From Caldilineaceae bacterium (lineage in GTDB: Bacteria; Chloroflexota; Anaerolineae; Caldilineales; Caldilineaceae): a stretch of DNA of 14,921 bases. Of this stretch, positions 7,555 through 14,763 are shown piece after piece. The notes below the pieces were generated by a model. It worked only from the letters and a program-made list of their open reading frames with translations. It was not told where the DNA came from and did not search any database. The position numbers and the translations under genes were made by a program. The stretch is from positions 1-14,921 of the forward strand of contig JAPPKT010000334.1 in the NCBI GenBank assembly GCA_028819675.1, written 5' to 3'. How positions within the stretch are numbered: position 1 is the first letter of the stretch; each line of letters opens with the position of its first letter.

Positions 7555-8446
7555 TCGTCGCTCCTGGCGAATCAGGCAATGAATCCAGTAACGGTATAAA
7601 CTCAGAGGGGTCGAAGTTGGTGACGACCATCACCTCTTCAAGCTGGCCGAAATTCACCGTCGGCCTTACAACAGCCTCCTGAAAGACGTTTACATCTCGC
7701 TGCCGCACCTCGACTACCTGTCCGATATGGATACCCTTGGGGAAATTGCCGCCCATACCTGAGGTAAGGACCACCTCCCCTACCCCGATTTCCGTGCCCT
7801 GTGGAAGGAAACCGATCACTGGATGAGAGCCGGGCGTACCGCTGATGACCCCGGTCAACCGGCTTGCCTGCAAGATGGCGTTGACAGTGCTGGAAGAATC
7901 GGTGACGAGTAACACCTTAGAGGTTGTAGAAGTGACTTCGCTGATGCGGCCTACGAGGCCCTGTTCATTCACAACCGGCATTCCAACTCTGATGCCGTGC
8001 CGGGTCCCGAGATCGATCATTGCCACATTCAGAAAATTGGTGGCGTTCTGGCCGATTACACGAGCAATGATCTGCCCGCCTTGCAGTTCGAAACTGGGTC
8101 TGGTTTCGGCAAATTCCAGGAGTTCCCGTAAGCGTTGATTTTCGCGCTCCACTTCCTGCAAACGCAGATTTTCAACGCTCAGGCTTTCGACGATACGTTC
8201 TAATTCAGTTAACCGCCGCTGGAGAGAGCGATAGTTTCGCAGGTTTGTCAGGGAGTTAGCGAGGCGGTTTGTCAAGGTCGACAGACCGGACTGGCCCGGC
8301 GCGGTTACCATGGTGACCAGTCCTTCCACCGTTCCCAGGCGGCCAGTCTGTTGCAAAGCCAAGAGCAGGACGGCCGTCAGAGTGAGGATGATTAGTTTGA
8401 GCCCAAAGTTCACACTGCCCCAGCCGCGCTGATCGCTGTTACGCAT
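7544..8446 (-). CDS. mreC: Rod shape-determining protein MreC
   Basis: This 300-residue bitopic protein has one transmembrane helix (about 16-32, LKLIILTLTAVLLLALQ) and a coiled coil (about 60-112, rich in leucine, glutamate and arginine, with LRNYRSLQRRLTELERIVES). The extracytoplasmic beta-barrel domain carries VIGQNATNFLNVAMIDLGT, GMPVVNEQGLVGRI, VLLVTDSSSTVNA and VVLTSGMGGNFPKGI, all hallmark MreC segments. MreC contacts PBP2 and switches it on with MreB, MreD and RodA. Length is usual. ATG 8446 lies 59 bases after the mreB stop with only a weak ribosome site (GAAAAG). The C-terminal tail FIPLLDSLPDSPGATSDE is short and acidic. The last codons overlap the start of mreD. Confidence 0.95.
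   Translation of the reverse strand: MRNSDQRGWGSVNFGLKLIILTLTAVLLLALQQTGRLGTVEGLVTMVTAPGQSGLSTLTNRLANSLTNLRNYRSLQRRLTELERIVESLSVENLRLQEVERENQRLRELLEFAETRPSFELQGGQIIARVIGQNATNFLNVAMIDLGTRHGIRVGMPVVNEQGLVGRISEVTSTTSKVLLVTDSSSTVNAILQASRLTGVISGTPGSHPVIGFLPQGTEIGVGEVVLTSGMGGNFPKGIHIGQVVEVRQRDVNVFQEAVVRPTVNFGQLEEVMVVTNFDPSEFIPLLDSLPDSPGATSDE
7561..7565 (-). promoter_or_regulatory. Ribosome binding site deciding the mreD GTG start
   Basis: AGGAG on the minus strand lies inside the end of mreC, 6 bases before GTG 7554. It supports the GTG as the true mreD start and predicts translational coupling with mreC. A tandem CGAGTGA heptamer (7544-7557) spans the overlap and supplies the mreC stop and the mreD start. 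Confidence 0.6.
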
Positions 8447-8505
8447 AGGCTTTTCGATGTAAGTTCAAAAAGGGGCACCCTGGACTAGTCTACGCGAGCC
8501 GGGAA

Positions 8506-9576
8506 CTATCGAATCGTGCTCTTACGCTGCATGGTTGTCAGAGTTTCGGCGTAGTGTTCCGGTTTCTCCAAGATCATGCCCGTTCCGAGCACGACCGAAG
8601 AGAGCGGGTTGTCTGCAACATAGACGTGCATGCGGTTTTCGTCCTGAATGCGCTGGGCCAGCCCCTGCAATAGAGCGCCGCCTCCTGCGAGCACGATCCC
8701 GTGCTCCATCAGATCTGCCACGAGCTCAGGGGGCGTGTCATCCAGAGTATCTTTGACCGCGTCGACGATGACTTCTACGGATCCGGTGAGAGCCTCCCTA
8801 ATTTCAACTGAACTGATTTCGATCGCTTCTGGCAGACCGGTGATCAAATTACGTCCTCGGATGATCATAGTCCGTTCATGTTCCAGCGGGTACGCGGAGC
8901 CTATTTCAATCTTGACTCTCTCCGCCATGCGTTCGCCAATCAAAAGGTTGTACTTTTGGCGGCTGTAGTTGACTATGTCTTCGTTCATCTCGTCTCCGGC
9001 GACCCGGATCGAGCGTGATACGACGATACCGCCCATCGAGATCACAGCCACTTCGGTGGTCCCACCGCCGATGTCGACGATCATCGAGCCTACGGATTCG
9101 GTAACCGGCAGTCCTGCGCCGATGGCGGCCGCCATCGGCTCTTCGACCAGGCCAGCTTCCCTCGCGCCCGCGCTTACGGTTGCATCTCGAACAGCACGCT
9201 TCTCCACTTCGGTCACACCGGAAGGGATGCCTATCACAACACGGGGGCGGGCCGTACCGAAAGCGCGGTTTCCGTGAACCTTGCCGATGAAGGCGTGGAT
9301 CATCTCTTCCGTCATCTTGAAGTCGGAGATGACACCATCCTGCAGAGGGCGCACGGCCACGATGTGAGACGGTGTACGGCCGACCATCTCCTTGGCCTCC
9401 TGCCCGATTGCTTTGACCGAATTGCGGCGTTTCGACGATTTGTCGATAGCGACCACCGACGGTTCGTCAATGATAACCCCTCGGCCCTTCACGTGGACCA
9501 AGGTATTTGCCGTTCCCAGGTCTATGCCAATATCGAGTGAAAAGAGCCCCAACAGCCAGTCTAACGGGTTTGCCAC
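8506..9576 (-). CDS. mreB: Cell shape-determining actin homologue MreB
   Basis: This 356-residue MreB/Mbl-family actin homologue is normal in length. It forms membrane-bound filaments that organise the elongasome. The phosphate-1 loop DIGIDLGTANTLV (15-27), the phosphate-2 segment VDIGGGTTEVAV, the EEPMAAAIGAGLPV segment and the adenosine motif GIVLAGGGALLQG are all intact. The leading PLDWLLGLF fits the short amphipathic membrane-binding N-terminus known in MreB. The start is GTG 9576; nearby upstream ATGs are out of frame. GGAG lies 11 bases upstream, a loose but possible ribosome site. It is the first gene of the minus-strand cluster and is transcribed away from tilS. A candidate extended -10 promoter lies about 90 bases upstream. 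Confidence 0.97.
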   Translation of the reverse strand: MANPLDWLLGLFSLDIGIDLGTANTLVHVKGRGVIIDEPSVVAIDKSSKRRNSVKAIGQEAKEMVGRTPSHIVAVRPLQDGVISDFKMTEEMIHAFIGKVHGNRAFGTARPRVVIGIPSGVTEVEKRAVRDATVSAGAREAGLVEEPMAAAIGAGLPVTESVGSMIVDIGGGTTEVAVISMGGIVVSRSIRVAGDEMNEDIVNYSRQKYNLLIGERMAERVKIEIGSAYPLEHERTMIIRGRNLITGLPEAIEISSVEIREALTGSVEVIVDAVKDTLDDTPPELVADLMEHGIVLAGGGALLQGLAQRIQDENRMHVYVADNPLSSVVLGTGMILEKPEHYAETLTTMQRKSTIR

Positions 9577-9665
9577 TCCGGGGACATCTCCATTTCTTGC
9601 AGGGTCAGATCAACAGTGTGCGGCCCGGGAGCCCACTGCGTAAGTGAAGTACCTTTAACGATACA

Positions 9666-9674
9666 AGTATACCA
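9666..9674 (-). promoter_or_regulatory. Extended -10 promoter of mreB
   Basis: On the minus strand the sequence reads TGGTATACT, an exact TGn extension followed by TATACT (five of six matches to TATAAT). The -35 is weak (TTTTGT at 9689-9694 with 17-base spacing), as is usual for extended -10 promoters. Transcription would begin near 9659 and leave a leader of about 80 bases before the mreB GTG. Confidence 0.6.
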
Positions 9675-9714
9675 TAGGGACAATTGACACAAAATGCAAT
9701 CGACATACCTATGG
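9672..9714. repeat. Inverted repeat over the divergent promoter
   Basis: CCATAGG (9672-9678) and its exact reverse complement CCTATGG (9708-9714) are separated by 29 bases. The left arm overlaps the TGG of the mreB extended -10. The right arm lies where a -10 would fall for the plus-strand TTGACA at 9684-9689. It could be an operator pair, but 7-bp arms can also arise by chance. Confidence 0.35.
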
Positions 9715-9735
9715 CATCGTTTTCATTTATCCATT

Positions 9736-9765
9736 TTGCGAAAGATAGCTGGCCTCCGCTATGCT
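9736..9765 (+). promoter_or_regulatory. Candidate promoter for tilS
   Basis: TTGCGA (9736-9741, four of six matches to TTGACA) is followed after 18 bases by TATGCT (9760-9765, four of six matches to TATAAT). Start of transcription would be near 9772. The perfect TTGACA at 9684-9689 is a competing -35, but the sequence 17 bases after it (ACCTAT) is a poor -10. Confidence 0.3.
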
Positions 9766-9975
9766 ATTGCAGTGAACTTAGAAGTTGCCCCAGGCACTGA
9801 GCCTTAGACTTCGCGGGGCCAATTGCATAGGAAAGTATGCTGGCCCCTGTCGAAGGAGGAGGTTGAACTCCTGACTGAAACTCGTACATTTTCGGGGTCT
9901 CAGGATACCGATGAGCGCTGCGAAACCGACCAGACCAATCCTGATAGGGTCACTCTGTCTGATAACGACCAGCGG

Positions 9976-11577
9976 ATGCTCGACTTGGTCGGACAGTTGC
10001 GTGCACGAGAAGGCCTATTTCCTTCGTCGACCCAGAGTGAAGGACACACTGCGCGAGTAGTCGTCGCTGTCAGCGGAGGCGCAGACAGTATGGCCCTGTT
10101 GCACTTGCTCGCGCGCTTGCGCACCGACTGGAAACTCGACCTGGTTGTCGCCCATCTCGATCACAGTATCCGACCGGAGTCCGCCGATGATGCGATGTTC
10201 GTTGGCGAGATGGCCAGACGCTGGACTTTACCCTTCGAGACGACAAGGTTGCCGCTCGGGGCGTTGAACCAAAAGGGAAATATGGAGGCGACCGCCCGCC
10301 GTTTGCGCTATCGGTTTCTGGCTCAAGTGGCCGAAAGGCAGCAGGTGGAAGGCCGCCCGGTGGATGTGGCGGTGGCCCACACGGCCAACGATCAGGCTGA
10401 AACAGTGCTTATGAATCTAATTCGAGGCAGCGGCGTGCACGGGCTGGCTGGGATGCGAGCGGTCAGGCCGTTTCTTTTTCAAGACGAGCCGGTGCCCGGC
10501 GTTCGAGTCGTCCGGCCACTGCTGGATGTCTCCCGTTCAGAGATCATTGAGTATCTCAGGGAACACGACATTCCCTGGCGTGAAGACCCGTCCAATCAGG
10601 ACCGGACCCTGGTACGAAATCGAGTTCGACACGAGATTTTGCCACGTCTGCAGGAACTCAATCCACAGATCATCTATTCTCTGTGCAGAACGGCCTCGGT
10701 GATGAGAGGTGAATTGCAGAGAATGGAGCGACACACACAGCAGGCACTGGCCGCGACGAGACGCGACAGCGAGATTGAGGAAGCGTCAGCCTCGCCCATT
10801 GCTTTGGCTCCGAATCCAGGGGAAACATTGCCTAATGTAACCAGCCGGCAAGTCTTCGACCTGCCTGCCTTTCGAGGTCTGAATCCGGCTGAGCAGCGAG
10901 GGACTTTGAGAGTGTCCGCCCGCGAGCTGGGCTGCTCCCTGACTGAACTCGGTTTCGACACCGTCGAGCGCCTCAGAAGATCTCTTTGTGACGAAAACAG
11001 GTCCGGCGGTCCTTACAGCTGGTTCTCCGACATTGTGCTGACCCGAACACAAGGCGCGTTCAGCCTGCACCGTCGCGACGCTGCCCCATTTCTTCCTGAG
11101 CACCCTTATCTTGATGACTTCTGGCGGGCGACCCATCCGACCAGAGAGCTGTCTGCGGTCGGAATGATAGTTGTTAACCGTTGGACTCTACGTTGCGAAG
11201 TTTCAAACAGGCAGGACCTGCGACAGGAATGGGCGAAATCGTCGACCGGTTTCCCAGAGACGCGGTCGGCGCCGGGCGAACGCGGACTTTCCAGCTGGGA
11301 GGCTTACATCGACGCCGACTCTGTTGAGAAGCTCAGTCTCAGTACGCCCCGTCCGGGCCAGCGTTTTGAGCCCTTGGGATTGGGCGGGCACGGCAAGGCG
11401 TTGGCCGACTATTTCACCGATCGCAAAGTCCCACGCTTTCTACGTTCCGGCTGGCCCATTCTACTGGACGGGGAGCGGGTCGTTTGGGTAGGAGGACATC
11501 AGATCGCTCACAACGTACGCGTCACGCCCGGCAGCAGCAGAGTCTTTCATGTAATCTGGGAGCCCACCATCCGATGA
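9976..11577 (+). CDS. tilS: tRNA(Ile)-lysidine synthetase TilS
   Basis: This N-type PP-loop ATPase converts C34 of the CAU anticodon of tRNA-Ile to lysidine, so that it reads AUA codons and is charged with isoleucine. With the ATG 9976 start it has 533 residues. The ATP-binding SGGADS motif is at 33-38. Other family segments are HLDHSIRPES, HTANDQAETVLMNLIRGSG, and IPWREDPSNQDRTLVRNRVRH. Near the C-terminus, PGQRFEPLGLGG and ADYFTDRKVPRFLRSGWPIL mark the TilS C-terminal domain. I chose ATG 9976 because the PP-loop then sits where it does in the family, though no Shine-Dalgarno precedes it. The frame is open back to TTG 9823. AAGGAGGAGG (9853-9862) lies 8 bases before an in-frame CTG (9871), so a longer N-terminus is possible. 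Confidence 0.95.
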   Translation: MLDLVGQLRAREGLFPSSTQSEGHTARVVVAVSGGADSMALLHLLARLRTDWKLDLVVAHLDHSIRPESADDAMFVGEMARRWTLPFETTRLPLGALNQKGNMEATARRLRYRFLAQVAERQQVEGRPVDVAVAHTANDQAETVLMNLIRGSGVHGLAGMRAVRPFLFQDEPVPGVRVVRPLLDVSRSEIIEYLREHDIPWREDPSNQDRTLVRNRVRHEILPRLQELNPQIIYSLCRTASVMRGELQRMERHTQQALAATRRDSEIEEASASPIALAPNPGETLPNVTSRQVFDLPAFRGLNPAEQRGTLRVSARELGCSLTELGFDTVERLRRSLCDENRSGGPYSWFSDIVLTRTQGAFSLHRRDAAPFLPEHPYLDDFWRATHPTRELSAVGMIVVNRWTLRCEVSNRQDLRQEWAKSSTGFPETRSAPGERGLSSWEAYIDADSVEKLSLSTPRPGQRFEPLGLGGHGKALADYFTDRKVPRFLRSGWPILLDGERVVWVGGHQIAHNVRVTPGSSRVFHVIWEPTIR

Positions 11578-11624
11578 GTGTGCGTCCGCTGGTATTGTGG
11601 GTGACTCGCCAAGAGGAGACTGTG

Positions 11625-11822
11625 ATGCGCTTCAGCCGGCGCGATCGAGACGTTGCGACGGGCGTTTTGACGGATGCGAACGGCACAGTTCCGTTCCATT
11701 TCGACCGCCTGGCCCGTCGCCTGAGCCTGCCCGACCGTGACATCTATCTTGACGAATACGGCTGGGAAGTGGATGAAAAGGGACGGATCGTGTTTCAATC
11801 ACGTCGTTCCGACCAGGAATAG
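11625..11822 (+). CDS. Hypothetical 65-residue protein
   Basis: I do not recognise this small, charged, soluble protein. The start ATG 11625 has a good AGAGGAG (11612-11618) with 6-base spacing. ATG 11574, which overlaps the tilS stop as ATGA, is an in-frame alternative giving 82 residues. The N-terminus is arginine-rich (MRFSRRDRD), the middle could form a helix (FDRLARRL), and an acidic aromatic stretch IYLDEYGWEVD follows. Two similar short motifs occur 33 residues apart: DANGTVPF (17-24) and DEKGRIVF (50-57), each fitting a beta-hairpin turn with a glycine. It has no cysteines, signal peptide or membrane segment. It lies between tilS and the Nudix gene, and the close spacing suggests the same transcript. 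The ribosome site and position make it a likely real gene, but no function can be given. Confidence 0.65.
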   Translation: MRFSRRDRDVATGVLTDANGTVPFHFDRLARRLSLPDRDIYLDEYGWEVDEKGRIVFQSRRSDQE

Positions 11823-11855
11823 CGAAGCCTGCGGGCCACGAGGAACCGGACAATT

Positions 11856-12530
11856 GTGACCGCTTCAATGGACAGTTTCTTCAGCTGTTTGCAATGGAAT
11901 CTGGCCGCGGCACTGCCTGGCCGTCCGGCACAGGCGTTGATGGCGCCGCTGCCGCGCCCGGGCTGGCATCCCGATGACAGACCTGATGAGCCGGCACGTC
12001 AGAGCGGCGTTCTCGTCCTGCTCTATAGCCTCAAGGGCCGGCTGCATGTTCCCTTCATCCTGCGACCCACCTATGACGGCACGCACAGCGGCCAGGTTGC
12101 GTTTCCCGGAGGTGGAATCGAGGAAGGGGATAGGGACCTGACCGAGACGGCTTTGCGGGAGGCTCATGAGGAACTGGGAATCGCGCCGAACGACGTACAG
12201 GTTCTCGGCGCGCTTACCGAGCTCTACATTCGACCAAGCAATTACGAAGTCTACCCAACTGTAGGACGACTGGACGCCAAGCCGGTTTTTCGACCCGATC
12301 CCAGCGAAGTAGCCCAGTTGCTCGAAGTGCCACTGACAGATCTACTCGACCCAACCAATCAGCGCAGGGAGCAGTGGCAGCTTGCCGATCGATCTGCGCT
12401 TGTGCCTTACTACGCCATTCAGGAACAGACAATCTGGGGAGCGACTGCGATGATACTCAGCGAGTTGCTCGCTGTAGTGCGCGAATGCCAGCCGAACGAA
12501 AGCGGATTTGGTAGCCCCCTCAGCGAATGA
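11856..12530 (+). CDS. Nudix hydrolase, CoA pyrophosphatase (NudL/NUDT7-like) type
   Basis: This 224-residue Nudix protein carries [19 protein letters not shown] followed by [12 protein letters not shown]. The catalytic REAHEELG block is at 101-108. The preceding GQVAFPGG with a D two to six residues after the acidic turn is the pattern of the subgroup that cleaves coenzyme A and its derivatives to 3',5'-ADP and phosphopantetheine. The substrate is therefore inferred from the subgroup and not proven. No signal or membrane segment is visible, so it is cytoplasmic. The start is GTG 11856, with GAGGA about 11 bases upstream; ATG 11868 is the alternative and removes four residues. It follows the small ORF by 33 bases and precedes hpt by 106, so it is probably part of the tilS-hpt transcription unit. 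Confidence 0.88.
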   Translation: MTASMDSFFSCLQWNLAAALPGRPAQALMAPLPRPGWHPDDRPDEPARQSGVLVLLYSLKGRLHVPFILRPTYDGTHSGQVAFPGGGIEEGDRDLTETALREAHEELGIAPNDVQVLGALTELYIRPSNYEVYPTVGRLDAKPVFRPDPSEVAQLLEVPLTDLLDPTNQRREQWQLADRSALVPYYAIQEQTIWGATAMILSELLAVVRECQPNESGFGSPLSE

Positions 12531-12622
12531 TACGATCCTGACCCATCCCGGGGGCATGGTCGGTTTCCGGAATCTGCGCCGGATGCCCAGCAATGTTCCG
12601 TCCAAGAGTCAGGCTTCCAAAC

Positions 12623-12627
12623 AGGAG
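12623..12627 (+). promoter_or_regulatory. Ribosome binding site deciding the hpt start
   Basis: AGGAG lies 9 bases before ATG 12637. The hpt frame is open back to 12508, inside the end of the Nudix gene, but the earlier start codons lack such a site and would add residues unlike the family. Confidence 0.6.
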
Positions 12628-12636
12628 AAGTGGCAG

Positions 12637-13254
12637 ATGGCAGAACGCCCACGAGGAGTCGCTACGGTGATTGATGAGAATGCCGAACCGTGCGTACAGA
12701 GCCCACTTTGCCAGGACGTAGAACGCGTACTGATCTCTGCGGAGGAGATCCAGGACCGCGTTCGCGATTTGGGCCGCCAGATCGATGAGCGTTATGCGGA
12801 CAAAGATCTCTTATTGATCGCTGTCCTCAAGGGCAGTGTCGTCTTTGTTGCCGACCTCATGCGTGCCATCTCGATCCCGCACGAATTGGACTTTCTTGCT
12901 ACAAGCAGCTACGGCGCCTCCTCAGTGAGCACCGGGGTAGTTCGGATTCTGAAGGACTTGAATGAACCGATAGAAGGCCGCCATGCCCTATTGGTCGAGG
13001 ACATAATTGACAGCGGACATACTCTCGCCTATCTTACCCGGCTCTTCCGAGCCCGTAATCCCGCCAGCCTGGAGGTCGTTACACTGCTGGACAAACCGAC
13101 ACGGCGGGAAGTAGACATCGAACTTTTCTGGACCGGTTTCTCTGTTCCAAATGAATTTGTCATCGGCTACGGGTTGGATTTCAATCAGAAATACCGCAAC
13201 CTCCCTTACATCGGCGTTCTCAAGCCCGAGGTGTATGAGCCCGGTTTGGATTAG
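12637..13254 (+). CDS. hpt: Hypoxanthine phosphoribosyltransferase
   Basis: This 205-residue type I phosphoribosyltransferase of purine salvage joins hypoxanthine (often also guanine) to PRPP, giving IMP or GMP. The PRPP-binding signature [13 protein letters not shown] is at 118-130, with the acidic pair E121/D122 and the probable catalytic Asp125. The pyrophosphate-contact region [14 protein letters not shown] (63-76) and the flexible-loop region [11 protein letters not shown] (90-100) are also clear. The C-terminal [22 protein letters not shown] is diagnostic. The core starts at about residue 27 ([12 protein letters not shown]), so there is a short extra N-terminus with two cysteines (19 and 25). 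Hpt close to TilS is a common bacterial neighbourhood, and in Bacillus subtilis the two products interact. The expected ftsH neighbour is not seen downstream here. Confidence 0.95.
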   Translation: MAERPRGVATVIDENAEPCVQSPLCQDVERVLISAEEIQDRVRDLGRQIDERYADKDLLLIAVLKGSVVFVADLMRAISIPHELDFLATSSYGASSVSTGVVRILKDLNEPIEGRHALLVEDIIDSGHTLAYLTRLFRARNPASLEVVTLLDKPTRREVDIELFWTGFSVPNEFVIGYGLDFNQKYRNLPYIGVLKPEVYEPGLD

Positions 13255-13276
13255 GTGTCCTTTGGAGATAGGAAGG

Positions 13277-13351
13277 ATGGGGTTTGCCATGACGACAACG
13301 TTAGCTGATCGGCACGCCGTCGGCAACGCTTCCCATACGCTTTGCGCGTGA
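13277..13351 (+). CDS. Possible 24-residue leader ORF (doubtful)
   Basis: Between hpt and the LysM/M23 gene a short frame runs from ATG 13277 to TGA 13349-13351, with GGAG 9 bases upstream. The peptide begins MGFAMTTTLADRH and ends in CA, and I do not recognise it. Without conservation data it may be chance. It is listed because it is the only translatable content in this 144-base gap, in which I see no clear promoter or terminator. Confidence 0.15.
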   Translation: MGFAMTTTLADRHAVGNASHTLCA

Positions 13352-13416
13352 GAGCGCGAGAAAATCAAGTCGTCTGACTGAGGTCACCCGCAAGAGAAGT
13401 GCATTTACATTTTCCT

Positions 13417-14763
13417 ATGACAGAAAGTTCGGACACTTATGATTTGTCGCAGGGAAAGAGAGTCACTATCCGCCTGCTGCTGGCCTGTCTAGTTTTTTTT
13501 GCCCTGCTGGCCCTTCGGCAGCAGGGCCGAGCCGCTGCGCAGACTACAGGCGACACATATGTGGTCCAACAGGGCGATACTTTGGCTTCTATCGCGGCCG
13601 AACTTGGGATCGCGCTGGAAATCCTGGCAGCCACAAACCAGCTCACCAACATAAATGCACTTACAGTCGGACAAGTACTCCTGCTTCCGGAGGGTGCCGC
13701 CCGTCGGACTGTCATTGCAAGGCCAGGAGATACGATACAATCGATTGCAAAACGGGAAGGTCTGTCAGATCTTCGGTTGGCGATTCTCAATAGCACCACG
13801 CCAACCGCTCGCCTTTTCCCAGGCCAGCCAGTTCGGCTCATGCGAGATGCCGCCCCCCTGGCGACGCCTTTTGGCTCAGTGAAGGTAGTCGGCGTCCCAT
13901 CTACAATCATCCAGGGTCAGTCGGGGTGGCTTGAGGCTGAAGTAGACAAACCTCTCTCTCTTGAAGCGTCGTGGAACGATGCGCCGCTGGGAATACGGCC
14001 GCTTGCAATTGGCAAGAAGGGGAAGGACGAGAATGGAGGAGAAGTCACTGTTTGGGGCGGTCATGTTCCGATTTCGGCATCATCGGAGCCTGGAGTGTAC
14101 TCCATCAGCCTAAGTTACGAGGCCACGAACGGCGTCACCGTTTCGCGTTCCTTCCCAGTGTTCGTTCAGGGGCATACGTTTCCCGTTCAGCATATCAGTT
14201 TGCCGCCGGACAAAAGCGCTTTAGTGGAACAGGAGTTTTCTAAGGCGGAATTGGACTATCTTTCGCCCATCTGGTCGCGAACTGTAACGCCAGTTCAGTG
14301 GCGCAAACCGTTCCTTCTGCCACTCCAGTCAGGTTTTCCCACGACGAGTCCATACGGTGTCAGCCGAAACTATAACTCGGGGCAGTACTTTTCATTTCAT
14401 ACTGGCCAGGATTTTGCCGCACCAGGAGGCAGTCCAGTACTTGCGCCGGCGGACGGAATTGTCGCAATTGCCGAACCGCTGACCGTGCGGGGCATCAGCG
14501 TTATTCTCGACCATGGAGCCGGGCTGTTTACCGGGTACTGGCACTTGCAGGAGGCGCTCGTCGTCCCTGGGGAAAAGGTGCAAGCGGGGGACCCGATCGG
14601 GCTGGTCGGCACGACGGGACGAAGTACGGGCGAACATCTCCACTGGGAGCTACGCATTTACGGCGTTGCCGTAGATCCGATGCCCTTCCTGACGCGCCCT
14701 CTGCTGGCTGTCTCGTCCACGATTGAACCGGAAGCCGGGCAAGAAACTGAAGAGGGACAGTGA
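13417..14763 (+). CDS. Membrane-anchored LysM-domain M23 metallopeptidase-like wall hydrolase
   Basis: This 448-residue exported protein starts with a hydrophobic anchor or signal segment (about 16-34, IRLLLACLVFFALLAL). A first LysM domain (about 47-91, TYVVQQGDTLASIAAELGI) and a diverged second LysM (about 98-141, PGDTIQSIAKREGL) follow and should bind glycan strands. A beta-rich region (about 154-250) precedes the C-terminal M23 domain (about 324-420). The zinc ligands appear intact: HTGQD (H328, D332) and HLH (H409), with H376 (YWHL) and H407 in the catalytic positions. Active endopeptidase cutting of stem peptides is therefore expected. ATG 13417 was chosen over GTG 13399 (six residues longer); neither has a good ribosome site. 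The tail is acidic (EPEAGQETEEGQ). It may loosen wall for growth by the elongasome encoded nearby, but that link is inferred from proximity. Confidence 0.93.
   Translation: MTESSDTYDLSQGKRVTIRLLLACLVFFALLALRQQGRAAAQTTGDTYVVQQGDTLASIAAELGIALEILAATNQLTNINALTVGQVLLLPEGAARRTVIARPGDTIQSIAKREGLSDLRLAILNSTTPTARLFPGQPVRLMRDAAPLATPFGSVKVVGVPSTIIQGQSGWLEAEVDKPLSLEASWNDAPLGIRPLAIGKKGKDENGGEVTVWGGHVPISASSEPGVYSISLSYEATNGVTVSRSFPVFVQGHTFPVQHISLPPDKSALVEQEFSKAELDYLSPIWSRTVTPVQWRKPFLLPLQSGFPTTSPYGVSRNYNSGQYFSFHTGQDFAAPGGSPVLAPADGIVAIAEPLTVRGISVILDHGAGLFTGYWHLQEALVVPGEKVQAGDPIGLVGTTGRSTGEHLHWELRIYGVAVDPMPFLTRPLLAVSSTIEPEAGQETEEGQ

Larger units (their letters stand above)
9577..9975. other. Divergent intergenic region between mreB and tilS
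   Basis: The middle of this gap (about 9650-9745) is clearly AT-richer than the coding sequence around it. It holds the mreB promoter, a perfect TTGACA on the plus strand at 9684-9689, a 7-bp inverted repeat and a weaker tilS promoter candidate. The tilS frame is open without stops from TTG 9823, so bases 9823-9975 may be coding if an upstream start is used. I see no small RNA or riboswitch. Confidence 0.7.

Noticed and set aside
8462..8478. Possible terminator between mreB and mreC (GGGTGCCCCTTTTTG on the minus strand)
   Set aside because: The T run is present, but the only stem is three base pairs with a two-base loop, which cannot form a terminator hairpin.
9863..9874. Four-codon frame TTG-AAC-TCC-TGA after a strong ribosome site as a regulatory leader peptide
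   Set aside because: Too short to judge and inside a frame that may belong to tilS; kept only as a comment on the tilS start.
13338..13362. GCGCG-rich hairpin before the LysM/M23 gene
   Set aside because: Only a four-base-pair CGCG stem can form and no T tract follows.
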